Shown here: positions 11,001 through 23,000 of the stretch, piece by piece
Position numbering within the stretch: position 1 is the first letter of the stretch
How the letters are laid out: each line of letters begins with the position of its first letter
Origin: Trichopria drosophilae
Lineage: Eukaryota; Arthropoda; Insecta; Hymenoptera; Diapriidae
NCBI GenBank assembly: GCA_030407085.1
Contig: CM059586.1
Coordinates: forward strand, 91,385,501-91,449,500
Direction of reading: 5' to 3'
DNA length: 64,000 nucleotides
Notes under the pieces: model-generated
What the model was told of the DNA's origin: nothing
Database searches by the model: none
The model's input: the letters and a program-made list of their open reading frames with translations, nothing else
Translations under genes and position numbers: made by a program

Positions 11001-14000
11001 GTGGAAAGAAGTAGAAGCGATACATGAAAAATATCTGAGATGGATATTGGGTTTGGAAAGAACAACACCAAGGTATATTGTAAGAGAAGAGTTGAAGAGA
11101 CAAATTGTAGAAAAAAACAGGGTGGAGAGTGGTAAAGTACAGTGGTCCTCCCCATATTTTAACCTTCATAGTCAAGGAAGATGGCAGCCTTTTCGACCCC
11201 AACGAATGGTTGGGGAACTCACGAGGGGAAAAAGTTAAAATAAGGGACGCAGTTAAAATAAGGGGAGGACTACTGTATGAGGAAAGAGTGGAGAAAGGAG
11301 AAGGGGGAGAAATTGTGAGGAAATGTATAGAAGAGAGAAGAAAACAGGAAAGAGACAAGGAGATGAGAGAATGGGGAAAAGAAAGCATACAGAGGAGAAA
11401 TTATTTCTGGGAAGGGGGTATAAGTGAAGAAGCTTGGAATGCATGTAGGGAGAGAAAATGGGAAGAAATAAGAGAAAGACATAGCGAAGTAGATGATCAA
11501 GAGAGGGGAGAACAGGTGAAAGGATTGAGATCGTGTGGAAATTATGTGAGAGTAGGTAGGGTGCCCAGATATATTACAGTGTGTAAAAGAAATGAGGGGA
11601 AAAAATTAGAAAAAATAGCAAGATGGAGTTGTGGAAATGAGGAAAGAAGGAATAAATATTGTTTAAGTGAGGAGAAAAGGATGTGTAGGATATTTGGGAA
11701 AGAGAAAGAAGAAGTAAGACATTTGAAAAGAGATTGTGAGGGTATAAGTGAAAAAATAGGGGAAGGGATGGATGTGTTAAATGAGGATGAAAGAGGGCAT
11801 GAGTGGATAAAAATTATATAGAAAGTGAGAAGAGAGAGAGAGAGAGAGTCATGTAGTATGTAATATACTTGTACACATAATGTACATAGTAGTACAGTGG
11901 TCCCCGTCCTAACGCATATTCCCGTCCAAACGCATATTTCTTTCCTGTCTAAATGCATAAATTCCCCTTCGTTCCGCTCCCCACAACACGATTCTTAGTT
12001 GCTAGCGTTGCTAGTGAGACATCTTCGCGCATGCTCAGTGTGATAAATGCAAAGAGACTTTTGCCGCAGTAGGGGTTGAGGGAGGATATGCGTTTGGACG
12101 GGGGCGGCCATTTTTAATGGAACGAAACATATGCGTTAGGACGGAAACCACTGTATTGTGTATTTTATTATCAGATATATTGTATTTCATCCGTTACGGA
12201 AGTTATGTAACATACGCAGTGTGACGCATTAAATTAAATAAATAAATTAAGAATCCGGTATCAGTTTTTAAAAACTAAAATGGCGGATCCAAGATGGTGG
12301 ACCGAAAAGTGAAAAATGTCTCGATCTTGATGAAACTGGGTACTCGGGTGCTTTCGGGATCGCTGATTACGAATCTAAGTTCCGATTTTAATCATTAAAA
12401 AATGGCGGATCCAAGATGATGGACCGAAACGCGAAAAATTGAAATTATAAATACAAAATTTAGAATAAATAGAGAACACAGTTTTTTCTCGATTAAGTAA
12501 AATTTCACATTTCTGTCGTCCATTATGGATCAGCCATTTCGAATTTGCAATATCCGAGATCAGATTCGTGAGCAGTGACCACGAAAACCTCCGAGTAACA
12601 ATTATCAGTGTTTTTCCATGTAAAGAAAAATGTAAGGGAGGTCATATTTTTAAGACATTAATCTAAATGTTCAGATGACTAACTTAAAGATATAATTTAT
12701 TAGTTATTGGTCTAAAAATCCCTTAAAGTGATCAAATTTCGGAGAATTTAATCGGCCTGAGCTAATCAACTCTTGTAGGCTCGTTTTAACTGGATTTAAA
12801 AAAGTTTGCATTGCAATTTACGGGGCACTATTAAATTTTCATTTGTGGAGTGTAAACTACGTTGAAAAACAGTTCAAACAAGCCTAAAAGCATTGCTTAG
12901 CTCCTGAAGGCTGATTAAGATCTCAGAAATGTGACCTTTTTAATTGTAATATAAACCTTTTTATTCCATTAGACATTTTTTTAAAATGTTAATATGTAAT
13001 TATGTATTTTATTTTTACACTAACAAAAGAGCAACTCAAACAACGTTATTTTATTATTATATATATTTATTTTATATATTATTATTTTATTTATATATAT
13101 AAATATTTATTTTATATAGAAAAAGAATTTTTTTATTGCTTTTTATTTTATATAATAGTTAATTCGTAGTAGTTTTCTTCTTATATCAACCTCGCATTCC
13201 GTGTATGTATGAATATTACACATATAAGTACATGTGTATACATGTATGTATATTGGCCCCCATTTTAATATAACTTTAACTACAATATATGTTTATGTCT
13301 ATAGAATTTCATGTCTAGTCATTATTTATCGATTTAAATTTTCTTAATTAGTAGTTATTAGTAAATATTATTCATTTCAAGATTTATTACTAAAATATGA
13401 CTTCTTTATAATAAAAATGTGGTGACATAAATATGACATATTTAAGATACCTTTATCATCAGCGTACACACAGAAAAAAAAGAAGGTGAACGGAATCATG
13501 AAGAAATGGTAAAAACATTTATAAAGAATAATAATAGTAAAATTAACAATGTGAAAAGCTGTAGCTCGCAGAGTTCTACTTTTGCAATCTAGAATATTGT
13601 GAAAAGGGCCATGCAATAATTCTTTTTAGTAAGGAAAGAGGATATTTTCGTTTAATTTATTTGTCCATTTCACTATTCGTTAATGTTTGAATTGACTATA
13701 TTTAAGTGTGAAACTAAAGTACCGAGTATCTGAGGTTATGTACGATGATGCGTACTTAAATATCGGGAAATGGTAAACTGAACAACATTATGTTCTTGTT
13801 TATTATAGAAATGGTTAAATTAACTACTTTTTGTTATCAAATGTTTTGCTATTATGAAATAGTTCCATTAACCACTTTTCTTCTCTCTGTGTATTCTGAT
13901 CACATTATGATGTTATTTTAGCAAACCATAAAGACATCAAAATTAGGATCTCATTTTGAGGACTTTCTGAAAAATCTACTGTCTGGGTAACTATTGGTCT

Positions 14001-17000
14001 TAATTCAAGACTTATTTTGTTCAGTGCAAATGAACACTACACATCACTCATTAAGATATAAACTAGAAATACTGATTAAATTAGTATATTCAACATTTAC
14101 CTGCGCCGCAACGTGTGACAATGGTAAAAAACTAACAACGACTTCCGTAGCCTCTTCAAGCTCGGCAGCTTTTGTGACAGACTGTGCTTCAAATAGGAAA
14201 TTGTCATGACTTAACATCACAGCTTTCGGTTTTCCGACTGTTCCGGACTGAAATACACATATTAATATAATTATTTTTTTGTTTGTTTAAAAAGTTCCGT
14301 CAATGTTGATATTAAATATATTTACCGTATATACAAGCGAGCAGCATTCGTTTACACCAATGGTACGTAAAATCTCGTCCAGTTTGTCATCGGCTTCCGA
14401 TTTACCGAGCTCCAGTAATGCTTTCCACTAAAAAATATAACGTAAAAATGAAGGATCATTGAGTGGAAAGTTTATTATTCTTGTATTTATTAATAATTTG
14501 CATCACATCCAGTATTCGACATAAAAGAGGTTTACTAAATTACCCGCAATGTAATAATAATTCAATTTTGCTTGCGGGTTATTTTACATTTAGAGTGTCA
14601 TACATCCATATGTAATATAAGGATCGATGGCTGATAAATAAAATTCGTGTCGAAAACGCAGTTTAACGATTATATCAGGTTTCATCATTCATTCTCCAAT
14701 TTTAATAAACCAAAGTTCCAATCTCATAATTACAATATAATTGTTTTATGTCAATTGTAATACAAAAAAAAATGATTAAAAACTGTGCTATCTCTCTAAT
14801 TTTGTTTCAAACAAATTCCACTTAGAATACAGTGTTGTATATTCAGTACACTAAGCAAAAGTCATTTAATACGACAGTTCAATAAACAAAAATTGAAGAT
14901 ATTAAAGTTTTTTGGTTCACTTCGTAGTAATTATTACTAAATATGAAGATTTAAGGCTGTAGATGAACCAATCAGATGGTATTTTTTTTGCACTACTAAT
15001 TTTTAAAATTTTCTCTAACGTTTGCTTCTAAAGCCAGAAACTCGCCTGGATTCATTAGAAGAATTGCAAATATGTCAGAGAAAATTTTAATTCGTAAAGA
15101 TGGAAAGGATGGCATTTTTTACGAAACTGTTTTTTGGATTGTTCTCGATTTTCGAAAAAAATGGAGGGTCGAACTCGAGAGATTCGACAGGCCGGGAATC
15201 GAGAAGAAAGGTCCCGGGTTCGATTCCCGGCCTGTCGAATTTCTCGAGTTCGGCCCTGCATTATTTTCGAAAATCGAGAACAATTTTTCCGGCTTTAGAA
15301 GCAAACGTTAGAGAAAATTTAAAAAATTAGTAGTGCAAAAAAAAAATACCATCCGATTGGTTCATCTACAGCCTTAAATCTTCATATTTAGTAAAAATTG
15401 AAGCTAATCGCATGAATAATTAAATGTTTTTTTTTTAAAGAGAGCAATAAGCAAACCCACAGAATAATTAAACTCAGGTGTACGCGAGAGAAAAGGTAAT
15501 TTATATTTATATTGGAAAAAATGTGGGATGTAAAATAAGTAAAATATTAGTAAATATTGGTGCCAAAAAAATATTAAGAAGCCAAATGAACGTAAATTGA
15601 TAAATTTGACATTGCATAAAAATGTTTGCTCTTAAGAATTTTTCTTGGACGCCGTGATAGTTATCGAACTAAACCCAACTGAATTAGCCTCTTTATTTAA
15701 TTATACAACTTTTCTTTATTGTGAAATTCATGTGCTACTTTTCAGAAGGATGTTACTGAACCGCCAAAATGTGTAATAACATTTTTGTATTTCTAAAATT
15801 TGTCAAAGCTAACAGTTTTACAAGCATGCCATCTGTTCAGATTAAAAACTATAAACATATTTTTATAGTTAACAAGAAATCAAACATTTTGAGACGTGTC
15901 AGAAGTGTCTGCGTCACATATCTTAAGATGAAAGCACCTCAATTATAGGTTGTCGAAACGTAACTCGCAAAGAAAAAAAAAACAATTTTTCCTACAGCAC
16001 ATCAACAATATCATCTTTGGGCGCGTAGATCATATATATTGTAATCATTTTGTCGACTCTATTTACATATAATAAATGCAGTGGCGCTACTGAAACATTT
16101 AAACATAAGGCTGCAGAGAATTAACTAATTTTTTGCTTCAGTAAGCATAAAATGGCCATGTTATGCCTCGTTTTCGGAATGTAAAACGACCAATGTATTA
16201 AGATAACGATTTCGCTGAGTCATCGTTGTTAAAAATGCCCATTTTTCACCAATCCAAAAATTATGTTAGCATCACGGGCGAAAAAGTAATTTTAACTAAC
16301 TCTAACGAAAATAACTATTAGTTCTCGGTTTAGTTGTCGAGAATATTTGAAGTGCTGTTAAGGAGTTGCCTGCTAATTATTATTTTATTATCATGCACAT
16401 ATAAATATTGTTTGCAATTTTTTGAATGCTATGATTTAAATATATTTGCCTATGTGTGCACGGAAAAAATAAAGCGGCTTTGTTTATTTACGCGACCTTG
16501 TAAAAGTCCTTTCTTCCGATTTGTGATCAAACAAATATCTATAATATTTGTAAGTAATACATTGGTAGCTACGTTTGGAATATTCTACCACTGTTATATC
16601 ACAACATGGGTTATGATTAAATAGTGCAATATATTAAAAAACTACAATTTTTATTTCTTATCCGTCTGTGCATTAAGTTAAAAATAAGTTACAAGGATGG
16701 TTTGTCATTCCAAATTGACCGACTAAACATATGCACCATAGGAAAAAAGTGTGCTGTAAAGTAAAAAAATCTTTCTTTTACCAAAATAAAAGTTCTATGG
16801 ATTGGCCCATATGCAGCAGTTGGCAAAAACATTTTGTAAGCGACTATCATCTATGCGATGTTTTATTATTATTGGTAAAAATTCTCCCAATAAAGAACAC
16901 AAAAGAATGACGTAATTGGTCAGAGAATTGTTTTTACTCTTACTTGTGATCTTTGTTTAATATTTAATTGAATTGAGTTTGCACAAACAATTTATTGTGG

Positions 17001-20000
17001 ATTATGTAGCATTAGCCGTTATCAGTACAATAGAATGAAAGTTTTAAGATAGCGTAATACGTGACATACTTACACTAAGAACACCATTTTCCTTTGGATC
17101 ACCATCATATTGAATGATAGCTTTCAATTTTGGAAGATTTGCTTTTATTTTCAATATTTTTTCTAACTGTTTGTCGTCATCGACTACTATAATATTGGCT
17201 CGACTACTCAAGGCACAGTATTCACAAGCTTCTGGCGAATTGGTAGTGTAAATCCCTGCTCCAAATCCTCTAAAAAATAAACGTTTCTTTTAAATTGATG
17301 CCCCTAAAATTTCATTAAAAAATTCTTAAACGAAATGTTGAATTTCAGGTACATCTTTAACAGTGGTTAAAAATGTAATCGTTTTTATTTATAGAATATA
17401 ATTGTTTTCCATTTTCCCACGTGCAACGAATTAAAATGATAAATTTCTTCCAGCAATATATATAATTTGCTAGTTTTTTGAATCGCTGACAAATTTACGA
17501 ATTTCAAAATGGCAGCTCCAACATGGCGGATGTTTTCAAAGTATGTCAAGTTTTAGAAAAAAAAGTTTTTAGAAGTTTTAAGAAGTGAAAAATAAAATAA
17601 ATTTTACATCAGGAATGAAACGTTCAAAGTTTGTATCTCGTTTATAAACAATCAAAGATGAGTAACGAAATCGTCCGTTTGGGACTTAATGGGTTAACTA
17701 ATATCCTAAGTACAAGTAGACACAGTGAACTATAAAACTATATTTTCTAAAAAAAAGGTGATTAATATAATCTCTGAGTTGGTGCTAATTTGAAAAAAAA
17801 TCGTGAATTTGTTCGAATTAAAAATCCATTCGAGAAAATGTTTTTCGTGAAATATATTTAAAAAAATATGTTTTTTACATTGTGGTGGCAATTTTATTAA
17901 ACGCAATAAAATTATAAAATAAAAAATAGAAATACTACGTACCCTGCATGAATGGCTGCAATGTTTGCAATAAACCATTCGGAACTGTTGAAACCAAGAA
18001 TACAGACACTGTGGTATCGCTCCAGACCAAGTCGTATAAAGGCTTTTGCAACTATTCTCACTTGTTCTGCATATTCTCTGAAATTAAATAGCATTACTAA
18101 TTTATAGAAAATCAGTGACTTAACATTATTTTTAGAACGAGAAATAATGACCTACGAATTTTTCCGAAAAATAACCGCAAAATGTACCGCTTGCCTTAAA
18201 AATTTTAATCGCAATTTTTCAACATGTGGAAAGTTTTTTAAATTTTGAACAAATTTTCAAAAATTCATTTATTGTATATGTTTCTAATAGTATCATAATA
18301 AACCAAGGTTTCAGCAATTTTATCCAGTCGAAAGTAATAATGAAAAGAGAAGGCCCCTGAAACGCATTTAAATGCACAAGATCCAAGGGTCTGATTTTGT
18401 TAAACTTATACCTCCATTATCTCGATTAATTTTGATCGTATATAAGTTTTTTTTTTTCATTTTAAAGAGAATTTCGTGCTCTATACGACTCTATTACTAA
18501 AATATTTGTATTTTTCTTGTTAATATTAATGACCAAAATATGAACACTAATGTGCATGTAAAAAATAGAATATTTTAATAGCTCTAAATGTATTCTTAAC
18601 CCCCACCTCTTATACGTGGTGTCTTGTTTTGATGCTAGGTTTTACCAAAATTATAATACCTTTGACACCAAGTTCTAGTTTTTTTTTAGTTTTAACACGA
18701 ATCTTGATCTTTCTATAAAAGAAAGGGAACGAGTGGAAAATTGAATAGTTTTTTTGACATACCAAGAATCTGATGCCAAAAGCAGCTGAAAATTGCCAGT
18801 ATTAGTTATTTCTTGGTCTTTAAATCTGACTTTTAATTTCTCCAATACTCCAATTTCAAACTTATGGCCACGTTCCGAACTTTTTTTGTTTCTAATAGTA
18901 TATTTGGATCATAATCAGAATCAGAATTATCGCTGCAAGCGTCTTTAGGAAGTTTTATAACTTTTGCTTCTTGTTTGACTCTTAGTTACAAAATTGAAAC
19001 GTTAGTGTTCATTTTTTGGGCATTGTTAATATTCACAAATAAAAATACAAAAATTTGGCAATAGAGTTGTATAGAGCGCGATATCCTTTAAAATGAAACA
19101 AAAACATAGTGTACGATCAAAATTAACCCGGATAATCAGCTTTAATTTAAAAAAAGTCCCCTGGAATGTATGCATTTACATATATTTCAGGGGCCTTTTC
19201 TTTTCATGCTTAATTTCGACTCGATATTTAACAGATAAAATCGGATATGCTGTTAAAAACAGATAGAATAGAGAAATTTTTGCAATATTTTAGAACTGCC
19301 CACCTGTCGAAAAGTTTTGCTTAAAATTTGTTAGAAGATTTTTTTCTCTGCTTAAATTCATTAAAATAAATGTTTTTATCAGAAAGCTCTTTTAAAAAGC
19401 TACAAAATGATGCACTACGTAATTTTTTGTCACATTTTATTCGTATTTAAATAAGTTAAATAAAATAAAGGATTGAAAAACGAATTATGCTAAATGTAAC
19501 TATAACACTCCATAATCTTGTTATAAAATATTGTTATATATGATTCAAAATAGTTCATTTACACGTGCCAATGATTACAGTAGCAAAGTAAAAATGAAAA
19601 ATTACGTTCAAAATGGATATGTTAAATTAACCCTATATGTTATACTGTAGACTATTTACACTTCTATGCCCTTTGTCCTTTTTGTCCTTCGATTCCGGCA
19701 GAATTTTGGCTCCAAAATCCAACTATGGCCGCCAAAATATCCAATTGGCTCTAGTTTTAATTAGAATAGATCCTCTAAAATGCTTAAAGTTAAATGTTTG
19801 ACCTTCAGTATCTCAAAAACTAGAGCCAATTGACTATTTTGGCGGTCATATTTGGATTCTGGAGCAAAAATCCTACCAAAATTGACTCTTACTTATAGGG
19901 CAACAAACTTTTGTGTTATTTTTCAAAGTTGGGATATTTACCCTGTTTATTTTAGTAATCTTGAAATTGTAAAGACACTTTTTAGCAACTTTAAATTTAA

Positions 20001-23000
20001 ATGAAAGAGTAAGTATAACTGATTGTAAAAGCATGCTGTTTTATTTTTTGAAATTCCACATTGCTGAAGATAAAAAATCAATAAAAGTGACGGTACTCGT
20101 TTAAAGTAGTTTTTTCAAAGTTTCAAATTGAGAAAATTATGTTTCAATTGCAGATTTAACATACGCATTTACTTGGATGCATATTTATAGTGCTGTTGCA
20201 CGATTTCATTTGTAATACAGTAATAGCACGAGTGGAAAAGAGAGAATTTAGTTTATAGTTACGCTACGATCATCATCTTAAATTTTCACTATTCTTGAAA
20301 GTGAAATTTCCTATCTCGTTTGATTAATTTGTGTTATTTTATCACATGTTAGCAACGTACATCGACACAATATGTTTTTTGTTCTTTATTTTATAGCTCT
20401 GAAACATTAAACGGGAGTGTATATCTGATTTTTAGGTTAAAATAGTCGAAATATACACAAGAAAATTTATTTACTTCTTATTTTTCATCCCTAAATACAA
20501 GTTTTGTAGGTTCCAACTTACTTGTATGTGAGCGTTGTCCGTTTGCCGTTAACATCTGGCCTGGACACTAATGCAGGTCGGTTTGGATATTTTTTTGCTG
20601 TTCGTTGTAACAAGCCGGGAATTGACAATATCGGAACAGTATCCGAAGATCCAACATTTAATTTTATGCGAACCCTGCCATTTGGTTCTGTAGTTGAATC
20701 GGAAGTGGCACTGAGGATTTGATCAGGGCCTGAAATAAATGTTTACACCTGGATGAAAGTAATATTACATCCATAATTGAACAATTGTTTTTAATATATG
20801 TTAATTAATAAGTGCATCAATAGTCAACGTTTCTTAAGAATATTGAACGATCGCACCCATTAGGTACTTAAAATTGAGAGTCTGTGAATCGATTTCATGT
20901 TTTGAAAAAGTATATTGTCCGTCTTTGAACAATTTTATATTAATATTTTAGAATAATTATTATTTACATGGAGTCATTTGCAGATAGGGTTTACTTACAG
21001 ATAGGGTTAACTTATAAAAATTTCAGTAAAGTTTGTTTATAATTTGTATATATTTATATTTGTTGATTTATTCATCGTTAATTGAAAATAATTTAAAAAT
21101 TAAAAGACTTTTTTCGGGGGTCATTTGCGGATATTTATTATAAAAATTCTAATAATGTATTGTAATTTGTTGTTTCAGGTGCCAATGATTATAGTGTATA
21201 TTTAAATGAAGTAAAATAGTGTTAACGAGTTGCTTCAATCTTGTACGAGTCATTCATCTCTGATCCGCACTCATTACAAATACATGCGGGAAGTAATTTT
21301 CATTACCGCACAGTTTCCAATTTAATTTATGTACAGAAACAGAAATTTCAGTAAAAATCAAAATCTCCTACGCTAGCACTAGATAGGAGCTTGCAGTGAA
21401 TTTCACGTTTTATCTAGACGCGCATGCGTATTGAACCAAACAAATAAAATGCACTTATTTCCGAAAACCATCCTTCAGTTCTCAATCAAAGTCTTTGGAA
21501 TTTTCTAGGAAATCGTCTATAGCAATTAGAATTACCTTTATACAGCCCGAATTTCGAAAATTTTATTCAGGCATCTTTAATTTTCTACCTCACCGGCGGA
21601 CTATTTTAGAACCCCCTAAAGAATATTATTTGAAATGTTGAAGAATTCCATCGCATTTCTAACCTCTATATTAGCAATTGAGTCATTCCACGTGAAGCGG
21701 ATCAGCCATCTCTCAGAAAATCGCCAAATTTTGGATAGCGGTAGCTTTCGATAAGATAAACTGATATGCCAAATATTTTGTTCTAAATGCAATATTCTTC
21801 GAGTTATAAACACTTAAAAATTTCGGGTCTTTTTATTTCATAAATTTGTAACTGCTGCGTGTTTGTGTCTTAGGGAAAGTTATTACATGGAAGTTGTGGA
21901 TAAATGTCTAGTTTTTTCTGAAATTTTGTTCTTTGTTCTTTCTTTGTTCTTTCTTTGTTCTTTCTTTGCTCTTTCTTTATTCTTTCTTTGTTCTTTCTTT
22001 GTTTTTTCTTTGTTCTTTGTTTTTTCTTTGTTCTTTGTTCTTTCTTTATTCTTTCTTTGTTCTTTGTTTTTTCTTTGTTCGTTCTTTGTTCTTGGTTCGT
22101 TCTTTGTTCTTCCTTTGTCTGTTCTTTGTTCTTTCTTTGTTTTTTTTTGCTCTTTGTTTTTTGTTCTTTCTTTGTTCTTTCTTTATTCTTTCTTTGACCT
22201 TTCTTTATTCTTTCTTCGATCTTTGTTATTTGTTCTTTCTTTGTTTTTTCTTTGATCTTTTTTCGTTCTTTGTTCTTTCTTTATTCTTTCTTTGTCCATT
22301 CTTTGTTCTTTGTTCTTTCTTCGATCTTTGTTCTTTGTTCTTTTTTCGTTCTTTCTTTGTTCTTTGTTTTTTGTTCTTCCTTTGTTCTTTGTTCTTTCTT
22401 TGTTCTTTCTTTGTTCTTGGTTCCTCCTTTGTCTGTTCTTCCTTTGTTCTTTCTTTATTCTTTCTTTGTCCTTTCTTTGTTCTTTGTTCTTACTTTGATC
22501 TTCGATCTTTGTTCTTTCTTTGTTCTTTCTTTGTTCTTCCTTTGTTCTTTCTTTATTCTTTCTTTGTCCTTTCATTGTTCTTTGTTCTTTCTTTGATCTT
22601 CGATCTTTGTTCTTTCTTTGTTGTTTGTTCGTTCTTTGTTCTTCCTTTGTCTGTTCTTTGTTCTTTCTTTGTTTTTTTTTTGCTCTTTGTTTTTTGTTCT
22701 TTCTTTGTTCTTTCTTTATTCTTTCTTCGATCTTTGTTCTTTCTTTGTTCTTTTTTCGTTCTTTGTTTTTTGTTCTTTCTTCTTTCTTTATTCTTTCTTT
22801 GTCCATTCTTTGTTCTTTCTTTGATCTTTGTTCTTTTTTCGTTCTTTCTTTATTCTTTCTTTGTTCTTTGTTTTTTCTTTGTTCTTTCTTTGTTCTTTGT
22901 TTTTTCTTTGTTCTTCGTTCGTTCTTTGTTCTTTCTTTGTTCTTTCTTTGTTTTTCTGTGTTCTTTTTTCGTTCTTTGTTTTTTGTTCTTTCTTCGATCT

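Larger units (their letters stand above)
10494..12260 (+). mobile_element. 5'-truncated non-LTR retrotransposon (LINE) with 15-bp TSD
   Basis: The 15-bp direct repeat ATTAAGAATCCGGTA flanks the insert at 10494-10508 and 12246-12260. The body ends in an AAAT-rich tail, the usual mark of LINE target-primed insertion. The coding remnant is the C-terminal region of a LINE reverse-transcriptase ORF. It includes a segment around 10545-10690 resembling [10 protein letters not shown], then [11 protein letters not shown] at 10960, [15 protein letters not shown] at 11025, and a final frame ending at 11818. A C-terminal zinc-knuckle-like CxxF...H...C is damaged, because the second cysteine is phenylalanine. 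The 5' end is missing. The frame is broken by at least two MITEs and a frameshift, so it is dead. Confidence 0.85.
10340..12650. repeat. ATGGCGG-family repeat interrupted by a LINE
   Basis: At 10360-10508 and again at 12246-12650 the sequence carries the same words as the 3.7-7.2 kb element: GTCGCTGATTACGAA, AAAATGGCGGATCCAA and GTAAAGAAAAATGT. The two halves are one repeat copy split by a LINE insertion. Its outer edges are eroded and I could not fix TTAA ends. Confidence 0.65.

Noticed and set aside
10954..11238. Treating the [11 protein letters not shown] frame as a host gene.
   Set aside because: It is the C-terminal region of a LINE reverse-transcriptase ORF, 5'-truncated, interrupted by MITEs and flanked by a 15-bp target duplication.
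15183..15239. Possible tRNA gene, because CCGGG-TTCGATT-CCCGG looks like a T-arm.
   Set aside because: No A box, D-arm or anticodon stem fits upstream. The T-arm-like text sits in the middle of a perfect palindrome whose arms explain the complementarity. It might be a tRNA-derived relic, but not a tRNA.
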